The position numbers were made by a program, and so were the translations under genes. From Takakia lepidozioides (taxonomy: Eukaryota > Streptophyta > Takakiopsida > Takakiales > Takakiaceae), in the NCBI GenBank assembly GCA_030704615.1, contig CM060731.1, positions 63,220,756-63,284,755 on the forward strand: a stretch of 64,000 nucleotides of DNA, in the 5' to 3' direction. The notes beneath the pieces were generated by a model. The model was not told the DNA's origin, made no database searches, and saw only the letters and a list, made by a program, of their open reading frames with translations. Position 1 is the first letter of the stretch; every line of letters starts with the position of its first letter. Shown piece after piece: positions 45,980-57,971 of the stretch.

Positions 45980-48736
45980 TCATTCAAGTGACGGGCCCAC
46001 CATTAGTGAATAATTTGAAAGTGGCACATCCTCTACATGGGCATTGCCTTCCAACAACTCTCCAGGCCAATTAACTGCAGTTGTAAAGGCGGCTAGTGTT
46101 GGCATCTTGCCCCGTTGGGCAGCCGTAATACCCCCAATGAATGTCACAGGGAGCTGTGCACGACGACCATTCCCTGACTGCCATCCAGACCTGTAGGATG
46201 CTGACTCCTCCCAAAAGTCCAGGGTGAAGCCCATGGGATATAACACTGCCCCACCAACGAGGACATCGTAAGAGACCGCAACTGTCACAATGGCCTTGGC
46301 TCGCATCACTGAGCCATCTACAGGATGATCCGGTTGTAGTCTAATGGCCAACTCACGCCGTGTCATGCCCCGAGCCTGCTCTGATCCTCCCAGAGATGTC
46401 TTTATCTGGAAATGACAAGGCTCCATATCCGCCTCCATGAGGTTCAAACCTGCAATAGCAGCTCTGCCCAACATCAGTGGCTGAGCTCCCGAGTCCAACA
46501 AGATCCGCAGTGGCCGATACTTCTTGCCTGCCGGTCCACTCAAAGTGAAAATGTCATCCTGGTTGTCTAACAAGACAACTCCAGGTGTCACCATGGCGCG
46601 CTCAAAGGCTGGCCTAGCTGGCAGCTCCGTGAACCTGGCAGCTGCAGCTTGCCATGGCGCAGCCGTGACAGTCTTGACCCTCAAATCCGAGGATCCCCCT
46701 GACCTTACATCTTCCACTAACTCCGCAAAAGATGAAGTGACCTCCTCACTCTCACAGAGTGTTGCTGCTAGTCTGAACACTGCAGCTGGTCTTACCCCCG
46801 GTGTCGCAATCATGGTTGCCGAGAACAGTGGGGCTTGACACACAGAGGTGGCTGCTCCCAATAACACATCGGCTGCACTAGCCTTGGTAGCAGGTGTCAG
46901 TATTGCACGTGTAGCTCTCCCCAATGGCATAGTAACCTCTGCCTCAGTAACAGTCGGACGAAAACTAGGTGCCATAGATGGCGTCGACACAGTCTCCGCC
47001 AATGTGAATGACTGAGGAAGCCTCGCCTAACGGCTTATCTCCCCACGCTGTGGATCCAATTCCACCTCTGCACCTCGTGGCTCAGGAACTCGTACTGCTC
47101 CTCGAGTCACGGCTGCAGCAGACTCCACCTGCACTAGTGGTAGTGCTGCTTCGCACATGAATCCCATGCCTCCCATATCTCCTCCCTCAGGAGCAGGAGG
47201 TGGACCATCCCGCCTGGGAGCCGGTACCACCTGAGCTGTAGCCATGGCAGTGAGCCTCTGCTCTAGCTGCTGAAGCCGGTTGGCCATGCCTTGGTCAACA
47301 CCCTGACCTCCGCGTCCTTGGCCATGTTGGGCTTGCCCTTGGCCTGCACCTCGTGCCCGGCCACCTCGTCCTCTCTGGGCTGGTCCACCTCGCCCCCGGC
47401 CACCATTGTTCCCTTGGAACTGGCCTGGGCGCAACTCAGGATGCAAGTCATAATACTGGGCATCTCCATGCCCATACTTGCCACAATGCCCACACTGCAA
47501 TTGTGTAGGCTGTGCTTGTGCCGGCCTTCTGCCACTCTCTGGGCAATCTCTCTTGACATGGGGTCCTCCACATGTCCAACATATCACCTCTGGTTGCTAT
47601 TGGCCTGCAAAAGATGCCACGGGCCTCTGCACCTGAGGTCCCCTGTAAGCTCCATGTAACTTGGGTTGGGAAACCTTGCCCCCCTGACCACGCTGTTGGG
47701 CAGTCATTTGTGCCTGTGGGCTGGCAGCTGCGCCTCGTGCAGGCATGTCTTTGCCAAATCCAATGGTAACAACTCGCTCTTCCACTATGTTGAGCTCAAT
47801 CCGCTCAACCAGCAGAAACATATCTGCTAATGTGGGTTGGGCTGCTTGTAACAGGGTTGCATCCCGCACCCTTCTCCTGAGCTCCTTGTCCAAAATTCCA
47901 TACCAGAACTGGATTGCCTGAGCTTCAGTAACCCCTTGGGTCACACTTATCAAGCGCCTCATACGAGTGTACGCCTCTCGCAGGCTCTCATTGGGTTTGC
48001 GCTGGAAGTCCTGCAAACTTCGCAGCTTCTCTGTCCGTACACCTTGGTAATTCCTCCGCAACTCCTGGAAGAACTCCACCACCGGGTTGAATCTAGGCAC
48101 ATGTGTTGTAGTCGTGGCAGGAGGAGTAGTAGCACCTTTTGAACTGGTACCACCTGCAGAAGTACCGGCACTACTTGTTCCACTACTAGTACTAGCAGTG
48201 GGAGATATTGGTATTGATGCAGCTATTGGTCGCATCGTGCCTCGAGTAATGGAGACGTAGTCAGGTGACCAATACATCCTCCACTCCTCAATCTTTGCTT
48301 CATGTCCTTGCCTGAACTCGTGGTAATCGTCCATAGGCGGGCCTTCCAAATGCTGGAACAGTCCCTTCCACGCCATGAATGAGGTGAATAGCTGTGGATT
48401 GCGCATCTGCTGCAAATCACACCAGCTGTCGAACTCCTGAATAAAGTCATCCAACTCGATTATGCCCACAGCTCCAGAGTACCTACGAGGCCCCTTGGTA
48501 GCTCCATACATCTCCTCCATGTCGTCCCACAACAATGGCGAATGAAACTGCACACATGTTGATGAAGCCTCCGAATCTGTGTTTGACTCTGCACTAGTTG
48601 AGGGTGAAGGTGAAGGTGGTCTGAAACGAACACCTCGTCTGGTGAACCCACTCTCACTGCTACTGTCTGTAGCCGTACTCCCCTCAGAACCCCTGGATAA
48701 CTCCGTGATGACACTCACAATGTGCACCTCCCCCAC
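45980..48736 (-). mobile_element. Ty3/Gypsy-like element, gag-nucleocapsid-protease part
   Basis: One minus-strand reading frame runs from 48736 to 45980, interrupted only by two TAG codons, at 47599-47597 and 47029-47027. Part 1 (379 codons) is a capsid-like gag with the retrotransposon-gag pattern (FVSSFMAWKGLFQ-like, then LRSLQDFQRKPNESLREAYT and FWYGILDKELRRRVRDATLL). Part 2 (186 codons) starts with zinc-knuckle-like CWTCGGPHVKRDC and CGHCGKYGH, then a Gly/Arg-rich RGRGG stretch. Part 3 (340 codons) has an aspartic protease motif, ILLDSGAQPLMLG. No RT, RNase H, integrase, LTR or primer site was recognised, so the copy is partial. A plant Gypsy family is the best reading. Confidence 0.8.
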
Positions 48737-49323
48737 GTGACACTATAAGGCTCTATTACTAATTCTAATAGTGACACGGGTAGGCACCTGTTGCAGTTTA
48801 AGGGTCATATCCCACTGGCTCAGGGCACCTGCACCTGCATCCACCGCAAGAACTCCTATGGTTGGCTGGTCATCAACCCAGTCTCACCATAGAAGAAACA
48901 CTGGTGGTCTTGCTGGTCATCACTCCAGCCTCACCACCGACAACATACTCTAGGATTGACCGGTGATCAAATCCGGCCTAATCCCTATGAAAGCAAGCGC
49001 CCACACAAAACCAACATGGCGCACAGTCAAGCATGCAGGTGTTGGGGGGGATCCAAACACAAGAAATCAAAACATCAACACCCCCACACCAAAATCCATC
49101 TGCAGTGCTGACCTGGCCTCCACCAAGAGAGGCTTTGGCAACTACAAATACAAGGTAATGAAAATAGTACAGAGATGGAAGGGAAGAATAGAAGCCCGAC
49201 CCAGCAAGATCTAATCCTGATCTATGCTATCAACTGCCAGACTTCTCTCAAAGTGCCTCGCTCTGCATGATAGTAAGGTGTAGGAGGTATATCTATGTCC
49301 AGAAACCTGCCACTAACCTTGTC
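48737..49323. other. no gene recognised
   Basis: The stretch between the gag frame and the upstream ORF pair. It could be the leader or part of an LTR of the Gypsy-like element, but no repeat partner was seen. Confidence 0.3.
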
Positions 49324-49972
49324 TCAAGCTACAGTAGCTCGCTCTAACCAACCCTCCTCCTCTTTCTTCCAGGTAGAGACAAAGCAATACTCCCTTATCT
49401 CCTGCTCACTGAACACTAAAGAAAACAAAGGTAGGGTCTGATAGTCTCTCAACTCGAAAACTTTGAGACGATTGCGGGTGTCCTCATTACGGATGACTGC
49501 ATCTCCTTCAAGCAAAAACAAATTTGTCATTGCTAATGAACCCCCGCTCGTGATTGCCTTGTGCAGAGTGTGTCCGGCTGCAACCATGTCTGATTGCACA
49601 AACTTGTGTAGCTCCTGCTCCTTTGCTCCAGTACACCACGGCCTTGTGGCTGAACACCTTGGTACCCGGGGCTGTCTTGAGCTGTGTTCCAAGCCTAGCT
49701 TTCACCCACTTTGGTATTTCACCTACAACTGCAGAACTGCTGGCTCCAACAGAGTTCTGACTGTCCAAAGCGATATTGAGGCCCTCAACGCCAACTACAG
49801 CAATTTGTTGTCTACTGCTAATGCCTGACTCCCAGTATGCAATCAACTCGTCCAACTGTTCTCCACTCAAATCAGTCTGAGTTCCTTGGGAAACATAAAT
49901 CCTGTCCCTTTGTGTGCACAGGCTAAGAGAAGAGACCTGCCCTTCAATTACGTCATCATTTCCCCCAGCCAT
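49324..49972 (-). pseudogene. unidentified ORF, about 215 codons with one frameshift
   Basis: From a true ATG at 49972 the frame reads MAGGNDDVIEGQ and continues through LDELIAYWESGISSRQQIAV and IPKWVKARLGTQ. Near 49630 the frame shifts by one base and continues KEQELHKFVQSDMVAAGHTL, FLLEGDAVIRNEDTRNRLKV and SLVFSEQEIREYCFVSTWKK to the stop at 49324. Both halves look like one normal globular protein. No family was recognised. It lies upstream of and collinear with the Gypsy-like gag, so it may be an extra ORF carried by that element, or an unrelated gene. Confidence 0.4.
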
Positions 49973-50932
49973 ACAAGGAGGACATCCACAGATTTGTCTC
50001 TCATATAGACCAGAACAGGTTCTAGAAACAGAATTGTGGGTCTTTCACGGCACACTCACGCTCTAAAAATTCCATAGATTTTTAGCAGAGTCCCAAAAAC
50101 TAAAACCAGGTCGAGATAGGTAGATTTCCCCTTTCTGCAGCTATCCCCTCAAAAACTGAGTCAAACCGTAGCCCATTTGACAAAGATATGACCAACCAGG
50201 CTCTTTAAACATTTAAATTAGATCAAAAAGGTTTTTTATTTTATTTTTTTAACACCAAAACGTTCTCACCATTAAAAACTGTTCCCAGATTATCTACGGG
50301 TTCCGAACAGGTAGTTCTATGCTGTTTTGGGGTCGCCTCGCCATTACCATGGAGCAGCTCGATTTGTTAAACTCCAATCGGTACTTATCACTGCTGACTC
50401 TCAGGTCGTTTCCTGTAAGTTCCAGCTTGCATGGAGGGAGATTGGTGGCAGCCTGCACTTCAACTCGATTGCCAGACCATGTCTTGAGGTCTATGTTACA
50501 CTCTCCACCCTTTCTTCCACTGATTACTTTGATGCTTGATTTCAATGATTGATCACGCATCCAATCCGTCTGTTGCTCTGTGACCAGTATGGGGCCGACT
50601 GATCTTGTTTCCTCCTGAATCGCTCATATATCTCCGAAACTCACACTTACTCCACTCTCAGCCTTGATCTGTTGATGTGACCTTTTGTGTGCCGTATCTG
50701 TAGGTCATTTGTTCCTCCAAAAATCGTGCAGTTGAGTAATCTGTGTGATCTGCAACTGGTCTGATTTCCACACACTTGGAGCATTGGCCAATTAGAGCAT
50801 GACGAGTTCCTTCAGCCCTTCTTCCCTGCTACAAGACCTGACGGGCGAGAAGGTCAGCTCCTATCACATTATCAATTACCCAAGGGTACCAAAGTGGGCC
50901 CAGTATCTGGCCTCTCTGTAACGCCACATCAC
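49973..50932. other. no gene recognised
   Basis: Overlapping short ORFs on both strands at 50294-50560 have no recognised motif. Confidence 0.4.
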
Positions 50933-51204
50933 ATAGTCATCAGGCAGTTCCCTGGCCCGGGCTCGGAGCTCCGTTACCTCATCAAAGAAACTTTCCGATG
51001 AAGCTTCAGGAAGGAAGTCCTGGGGTTGCCAGCACTTGTCTACGGGCTTCAAAAAGGGTAGCAAATTCTCTTGCGCCCAGTTGTCCAAGGAACCGATAAC
51101 CCTTCAATTTCTCAATGGGGATCTCTCGAGCACTTTCTTTGTTCCACTCTTGGTAGGGTGTGAGAACTTTGCGAGGTCCAGGGTTCACAGCTAGATTTGT
51201 CTTC
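50933..51204 (-). pseudogene. orphan exon of a stearoyl-ACP (acyl-ACP) desaturase
   Basis: Plastid acyl-ACP desaturases introduce the first double bond into stearoyl-ACP. After an acceptor (TCACAG|GAAGAC) the minus strand encodes [20 protein letters not shown] and, after a one-base shift near 51080, [20 protein letters not shown] and [13 protein letters not shown], ending [13 protein letters not shown] at a donor (TAT|GTGATG). [13 protein letters not shown] and ELPDDY are hallmark desaturase segments preceding the first di-iron ligand region. The next exon, which would carry the EEALPTYQTM helix, was not found, so the fragment is isolated and broken. Confidence 0.75.
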
Positions 51205-52014
51205 CTGTGACAACGTAAGGCCACGGTGCACTATGATAGACATAATGAGCATGACGGGACTGAGGCAATATAGCTCGAAGTTAGCTAGAATAACTCCCTA
51301 CTAGTAGAAACACCACCAGCGTGAATAACTCGGCATAAGGGCCCCGCAGCAGTGCTCACAGGCACGTACCCGCTTTAACCTAGCTTGTGTGTTAAGTTTC
51401 AATTCTGCCAGCGTCTTCACAAGGGACATGCACAACCCCATGAAGTTAAAACGACGACTCTAAGTTTAGGGTACGCCGAATCCAAGTGTTAAATACAAAT
51501 AACTAGCTTTATTCTAGTTAGTTTCACACTGTGCTTATTTAACTTGACAAAGGAACGGGGCTTCAATTCTTTCAAGCTGGGCGTTACTCTTTCAGCTGGC
51601 TTGCTCTAACTTAGTGCTTGGAAAAGCCCAGCGCTTGAAGTGCCTGGCCGTGGCATGGAGCAGGACGTGAGTGGGGATCGTCTTTATGCAATTCTCACAA
51701 GCAGGGCTGTACAGGGCCACTCTAACACAAGTAACCAGGGTTTGCGGAATTTGAGGTCCAATTGGGTGTAATCAAGTCGCCAAGAATGTTGGGTTTCCAA
51801 CACTGGGTCTGTACGAAGATTATATTTCTGGGACAATCATTGACAATGCAGTCTTAGTCTAGCTTTTGATTTTCGAGTTAGTAAATTCGATACAGCTCTA
51901 GTCTGTAGTCTGGCCTTCATGAGCCAATTATTGAATTTGGGGATGGATTCAGTCCCTTCTTGAGTGATGAATTGAAAGAGGAAGCAGCTATATTGAGGAG
52001 CTTGCTGTTTGGCT
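51205..52014. other. intergenic, no gene recognised
   Basis: Probably contains the promoter of the gene starting at 52015. No site is assigned. Confidence 0.4.
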
Positions 52015-55000
52015 ATGGCGGACGCCCTTTCCGCTTGCCTGGTTTTGGGTTTCTTGCTGCTGCCAGTGTTGAATGCCACACCGCTGGACGACTACGTCCT
52101 TAAAGGGGACCCTAATTACAGGTTTCCTGCTTCATTTTTCCATCATCTTCTGTGTTTCTTACTATTTTAGGAACCTCATGGAAAGAGAACCGGTGTTTTT
52201 TTTCAGCACATCCGGGGGTAAAAGAGAGAGACAGAGACATAGATCCGCTCATAGTTTTGAGTCCTTCACCGCAGGGTGCAGGCCTCCTATTCTCGTGTAA
52301 GACTTCTGTACATCTTATATTTGTGTGAGTCATGTGGCCAGTTTTGAGAAAATGGACAAAACTGCCGGTTTTACTCAGGTTTGTTGAGATGTAAACAGGA
52401 AATTCCTTTTAGCCCATTGTTTCAAGCAGTTTCGGTTCTTCTGTAGAGTTTCTTCCCCTCAGAGACTAGGAACAAATTCCCTGGGTTTACCCCACTTATT
52501 CTATCGTTGATGTTTTCTATACTATTGTTGCCTAAGGCTGCTCATAAGAGCAATTCAGCAAACGGAACAAGTACCACCCCAGAATAACTGTTCAATGATA
52601 CTCTAAAGTAACACATTACAACAGCATGAGTTGGGAATGAAGTGATTCAACAGCAATATATTAATGGCATGATTTCTTCAAATTATCTGTTGAATCCTGT
52701 TCCACTGTGAGTTCAGAACTTTATCCAAACTTCGCAGCCTGGTGATGGTATTAAGCAGTACTGTGGTTTTTCAGCTGGTATGACACTGGCAGTCGAATCA
52801 CAGGGTGTTTTCTCACAGGCAGATGGAAGGGGGTGGTGCTCAACATGACCAGCCAGTCGTGGCTGTCTTCTTCAGAAGTTGACTGCTCCATCTGGACACA
52901 CCATCTTGTAATTGTGGTAAGTTTCTATTATCCACATGTGAAAACTTGACAACTTTGTCTATTGTCTTCTGTTATCTCAAACCATAACCTACCAGCTACA
53001 ATCAATCTTTGTCTCTCAAACATGTGCAGCTGCTTACCGGTGAACATCTATGACAGTGCTAGGATAACTATCACTCTTGAAGGCAGGGTTCAGGCCGAAG
53101 ATAGGCCTTCTCTGATCGTCAGCCCGCCTACATTTCCTCCTTTGCAAGACTATCACAGGCCAAGGCTTTGGGTTCCGATGCAGTTTCCATGCTTTTTGTC
53201 TTGGGGTCGTTCTCTGAAAGATAGTTACGGTAGCACTGAGTGGCTTTTTAAGATTAGTCATTCATTACTCCCTCCAGCCACACATAGGTGAATCTGCAAG
53301 TGTAAAGTGCCCTTTGTAGTCCGTCTATCTTGACAAGCCAAGCCGATGACCTCCCAATTATTCAATACATTCATGCAGCCGTATGTGTTTATCATGCACT
53401 TGCAAGGATAGAGATCCCTTCAATCCCCAGGGACTAAAGCAGATATAATGGACCATTCACATTCTCTTTTGGGTTTGTGATGAAGACTCCCAAAACAATT
53501 CTTTATGAAAGGACAGCGTTTCTGTTGATAGCTGGAAGCAGCAACACCGATGGTCCACCTACTGCTAGAGATGAGCTCTTGTTGCTGGCTGCTGGGTAAG
53601 TGATTCTGCCTGGGAGAAAATGACATTTTTAGGAAGTACGTATTCTTCAGGGATTCTTAGTGAGTGAACTTTTTGAAGGAGTCGGAAACTCTTACATTTT
53701 TGTGGGACGTAGTAATTGAACCCTTCAGGTATGAAGTTAAGGGCTACAGCTTGTACAGGAGCATAAAGCAAGCTCTTTGATGGGCCAGATTGGCTGTGAA
53801 GACAAAGACGTTGGCAGCAGTGCTTTATCAAGCGCCCAACCAGCCCTGCCGTTTCTCGAGTGACGGGTGGAGGCTTCGTTCCGAAGACGATTTTGTTGCT
53901 TGTAAGGTCTTTGCGCTGGATGTCCTATGTTTATCTTTATTCACTACCAATGTCTGAGTGAACTGAAGACCATCCAGAGGTTGTGTCTCCCTAGATCTGT
54001 CCTTGAACCCCAATGGCCCCCCACAGACCCAATTTCTTCCTTTCTTCCAACCAGGAAATTGAAACTGAATAACACTTCTTCTTTTATTGCCTATATATTA
54101 CGAGATCCGTGGCAAATTCCACTGTCTATTCCGTGGAACTCAAATCTCTCACTGAAGTCTTTGACGATCAGTAATGCTTGGCAGCTTACCTGCATGAGGC
54201 CTTGACCCTTAGACAATCCCTTGAGCAGTAGTTGCTTTTGGGCTGTTTTTTGTCTCTGGTTTTGTTTCCTCTCTCTTGTTATTTCCATTTTGTCCTGTTA
54301 GCTTTTTGAGCTTTCCGCGGACTTTATAAAGTACCATTTCATTTCATTTCCTTTCTCTTTTTGTTCTCCTTTTCTCTCTTGTTTTGACCCCTCCTTGGCT
54401 GAGATATTGTTCTTATGCTGTGCTTATGGTAGCAGCCAAGATTTGTAGGGATCCAAGAAAGGCCAAAGCTTTACTATTGGGTATACTGGTGTTCATCAGA
54501 TGCACCCTCATACATAGGGTCAACTCGCTTCATTTCATGTACTGACCGAAACACGGTTGTTCTGGAGGTGGCATGCAGACACATGGGCACATTACTTACA
54601 AAATCCAGAGAAGGTGGAATTGCCAGCACAGTTGCCAATGACCAAGGCTGCCATCCGTGCCATGGATACTATACAAGACTATGCCTCTCAGCAGCTCAAT
54701 TTGAAGGTGTTTTCAAGCCCCTCTATCCCTTTATGACAGTGATTCTGGTTCTCTAATTGCATAATTGTTTCCTCTATGCTTCGTCGCAGTTCAACAAATC
54801 TGAGATCTGTTTCATTGGGGCAATGGTTGCAGGTGGAGTCATTTGTCGTGGCAGGTGCAAGCAAACGAGGCTGGACAACCTGGTTAGCTGCTGCGGTGGA
54901 CAATGTACTACCTTGCCCCCCTTGTCCCTCTCAGAGCTCTTGCACTGGTTGAAGTCCCATACTCAGACACTGCTTGATCTCTTTTTGTCCTCTCTATTAC

Positions 55001-57971
55001 CCTTGGTGAGAGTTTGCCAATTAATCTTGATGGTGTAAGCCTTAGTGTTCCACTGGTGCGAAGTTCAAATTGCTGTTGAAATTGGGGAAGAGTGTTTACA
55101 CAAGCTCCTTAGCTGTTTTAAATCTAGAAAATGAAATAAATCTGAAAAATTATCAGTGATGTTAATCTGTGAAAAATAATAGGGCTACTTTTCCACAGCT
55201 CCAGTGGTGGAAGAATACAGAAAAAGTGATACGTGCTCCTTTTCCCATGTGATCTCTGACCCATCCAAGTTTTGAGCTATCTACTTTCAGGTAGAGCAGA
55301 TTATCATATTTGTTTTGGAAATTTTTGCAGCGCGTTGCAGCGATAGTGCCCATGGTGATGGATGCACTGCAATTTGTAAGAAATATGCATCATTTTTATC
55401 AGTCACTGGGTGGCTGGCCTTGGGCTTTTGAGCCTTACCACTCCTGCAATCTCACAGCCAATTTGGACACACCTGAGTTTCATCACCTCATGGTAAGTCC
55501 TGGAGGCAAATCACCCCTGAAAGTCTTTGCTGCCCCAATTTGTTATGTTCAAATGTTCAATGAAACATGTAAGGAACATTTGTGGAAGACCTACCTTTTG
55601 CAACCCTCACCTTTTACTGAACATCATGCCAAACTTGAATAGGAGCTTCTGCTTTCACTTTAATATGTGAGTGTCTAGGGCAGGTTTGCAGAAATTTTTC
55701 CACCTTGACCTCTATGTTGATATAGGTGATTTTCTTATGAGAGTGTCTGACCTGCACGCACTTCATTGAAATCGATTGCCATCACCTTGGTATCTTAAGT
55801 CCCATTAGTTCTAAGAATTTGAATTCATCTCAAAAGGCCAAGGTATTTATTCTTTGCCAGCAACACTGTTTCGTTTCTCAGAGTTTGCAGAGCTTTTAAG
55901 CCATTGTAAGTTGCGTCATCTGTATGCAGACATTTGTGGACCCGTATGTCTATGTGGAGCGGCTCACCTTGCCCAAGCTTATTGTCACCTCTTCAAATGA
56001 TGAATTTTTCCTGCTGGATGACAGGTATGTCATTCAACATATCCTTCCTTATATGAGGTACTCCAAGATTATCTGTCAACGAAAGAATTGTGCACTCCCC
56101 AGAGGTCCCAGGTGTTGTTTAGGATTTCTATGGAAGAGAATAACTACCCTTTGTGACGTACTGTTCAAGTAGTAGCCACATTTGGTGCAGCACATCTTAA
56201 CTATTTTGGTCTGTGCCTAACTTTACAGCTCTTTCTTCTGGAATGAACTGAAGGGTGAAAAACATTTTCTCATCCTGTCCAATACAGATCACAACCTCTT
56301 CACAGGCTTGCCTAAGGTGAAAGTTCCATTGCCATCTTGCTTCTTTACCTTGTTGTGTATGTAATCTCCTACTCTTGGGTGGGGTGTAGGATCATACTTC
56401 TCTGGTTCCATTGTTGTAGAACCAGCTTGTTTGGATGTTTTATTTTTCTCTTCAAAATTGTAACAGCAGCAGAGGTTGTATCAGAACCCCTTTGTATGAT
56501 GTGGTTACATTTTGGTGAGGACTATTGGGAAACAATGTGGTGGGTGTGCAGCTGTTGGCAGCTGTAGAGGCTTTCCATTTGAGCATTGTGCTGGGTAATG
56601 AGAGAGGCAACCTGGGCCCAAAGGTTCCTGTAGATAGCAGCAGTAAGGTGACTGATGGGACTCCCTTTTGGGAAAGCTCTGGACAGACTAGGCAGTTCCA
56701 GTCTGCCAAATCCAGCACCCAACAAAGAGTGTACTCCATGGGTTTGTCAGAACGTCCTAACTTACGGATGCGACTCTCAGATTTATTAAGCCTTGCTAAG
56801 CCACTCGACCAATTACTAGCCCCACATATTCGGTGGCTGCAAGAGGTTGTGAATACCCCAAGCCCAGTACAGCCTGTGCTCGGTTGGAGTGACCGACCAG
56901 AGTACTGGTGGAAGATTGACAGAGATAAAGGAAGCCTGGAAGTAGCAGCAAACAGCAGACCATCCAAGGTCACTCTCTGGTATACATACACCAACCAGGG
57001 AAATACCAGGCGAGACTTTCGGTGGATTGCTGCGGATTTTGGAAACTGGTATGCCTAAATTTCTTTGAATGAAGTCTCGACTGTTATCCCAGCATCTGTG
57101 CATCAATCACTGCCCAGTTCGCACCAGAAGTTAATCTCTACCTGTTGGTCCATGCTTTTATTGTCTGATAATGGTTGAGGTCTAGTCTCACCACGTACAC
57201 GTTCCAGGTGTAAAGGAACATTGATAAGATATCTCACTAGGAGTGTTAAACATCTTTGAACATTCCCCCCCTTCAGACAGCGGAATTGAAGGTTGAAGGT
57301 TGTTGGGATCCATGTAGTCTGTCAAAGCTCCATTTTTGGCTTTCGTCTTCATTAACCTTGGTACTGTGCAGTTTACTTGACCCATTTTGATCAGTGCTTG
57401 GTTGCAGTTCGACCTTTCTGGTAGCAGGAAAATGCTTTCAGTCCATCTTCTTCCACCACCGCAAGCTGAGACCTGTAGCTTTTAAAGCGACAAAAGATGG
57501 GAGCTTGAAGTATGTTGCAACAATTTCCTTGCCTCAGGTATGGGTCTTTGGTCTTGTGGCTAACTCCAAATCTTCACTCTGCGCTGTAAGTAAGGCTGTG
57601 AGCAGAAGCCTGTTCTGTGCTTATATGGGAATCACAACCTTTTAGTGCCATATTCTGCCGAAGGTTAATTGTTATATGAATTCTCCAGAGAAAGTAGCCG
57701 GATTATTGCCAGCACATATTGCTTTGAATCAATGTGTGCAATTGCTTCTGGTTAAGAAAAGGCGTACCACATCATGGACTTCATTAAAATCTTGTGCTAA
57801 TCTCACATCACTTCCCACCAGGAAGGATATGGTGCATTTTTTATTGAGTTGAGATTCAAGGGCCCTCAGACACGCTCGCCATTCATATTCACTACAGAGG
57901 CTGTTATTGTTCCCAACACGTTCCCATTCCCCGATTGCAGTGGTGTTGTGTGCCGAGGTATTTTGGTTTGA
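52015..57971 (+). CDS. secreted PhoPQ-activated pathogenicity-related/AprA-like hydrolase, 13 exons
   Basis: Family PhoPQ_related (PqaA of enterobacteria, AprA of Dictyostelium), alpha/beta-hydrolase fold. Exons: 52015-52121, 52775-52916, 53486-53595, 53789-53901, 54579-54706, 54833-54904, 55331-55492, 55930-56024, 56229-56316, 56552-56594, about 56868 (or 56844)-57048, 57408-57537, 57822-57971. Phases agree, giving about 506-514 aa. Residues 1-22 are a signal peptide (ALSACLVLGFLLLPVLNA). Family blocks: LVLNMTSQSWL-like VVLNMTSQSWLSS, WTHHLVIV, AVLYQAPNQPC, LPMTKAAIRAMDTIQ, AGASKRGWTTWLAAAVDN, AAIVPMVMDALQ, VDPYVYVERLTLPKLIV, RDFRWIAADFG. A Ser210-Asp302-His331 triad is suggested by GASKRG, SSNDEFF and NTDHNLF. 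No stop interrupts the model. The role in plants is unknown; the start of exon 11 is the weakest join. Confidence 0.88.
54000..54353 (+). mobile_element. 5'-truncated LINE in intron 4 of the AprA-like gene
   Basis: Sequence collinear with the LINE at 44409-44983: CAACCAGGAAATTGAAACTG, then TTCCGTGGAACTCAAATCTC and AGCTTTTTGAGCTTTCCGCG, ending ACCATTTCATTTCATTTCC. The open stretch corresponding to the zinc-knuckle block is decayed. It lies wholly in the intron between 53901 and 54579, same strand as the gene, and should be spliced out. Confidence 0.8.

Noticed and set aside
46524-46838. Plus-strand 104-codon ORF in the protease region
   Set aside because: It is the antisense shadow of the Gypsy-like protease frame, which carries the DSGAQPLMLG motif.
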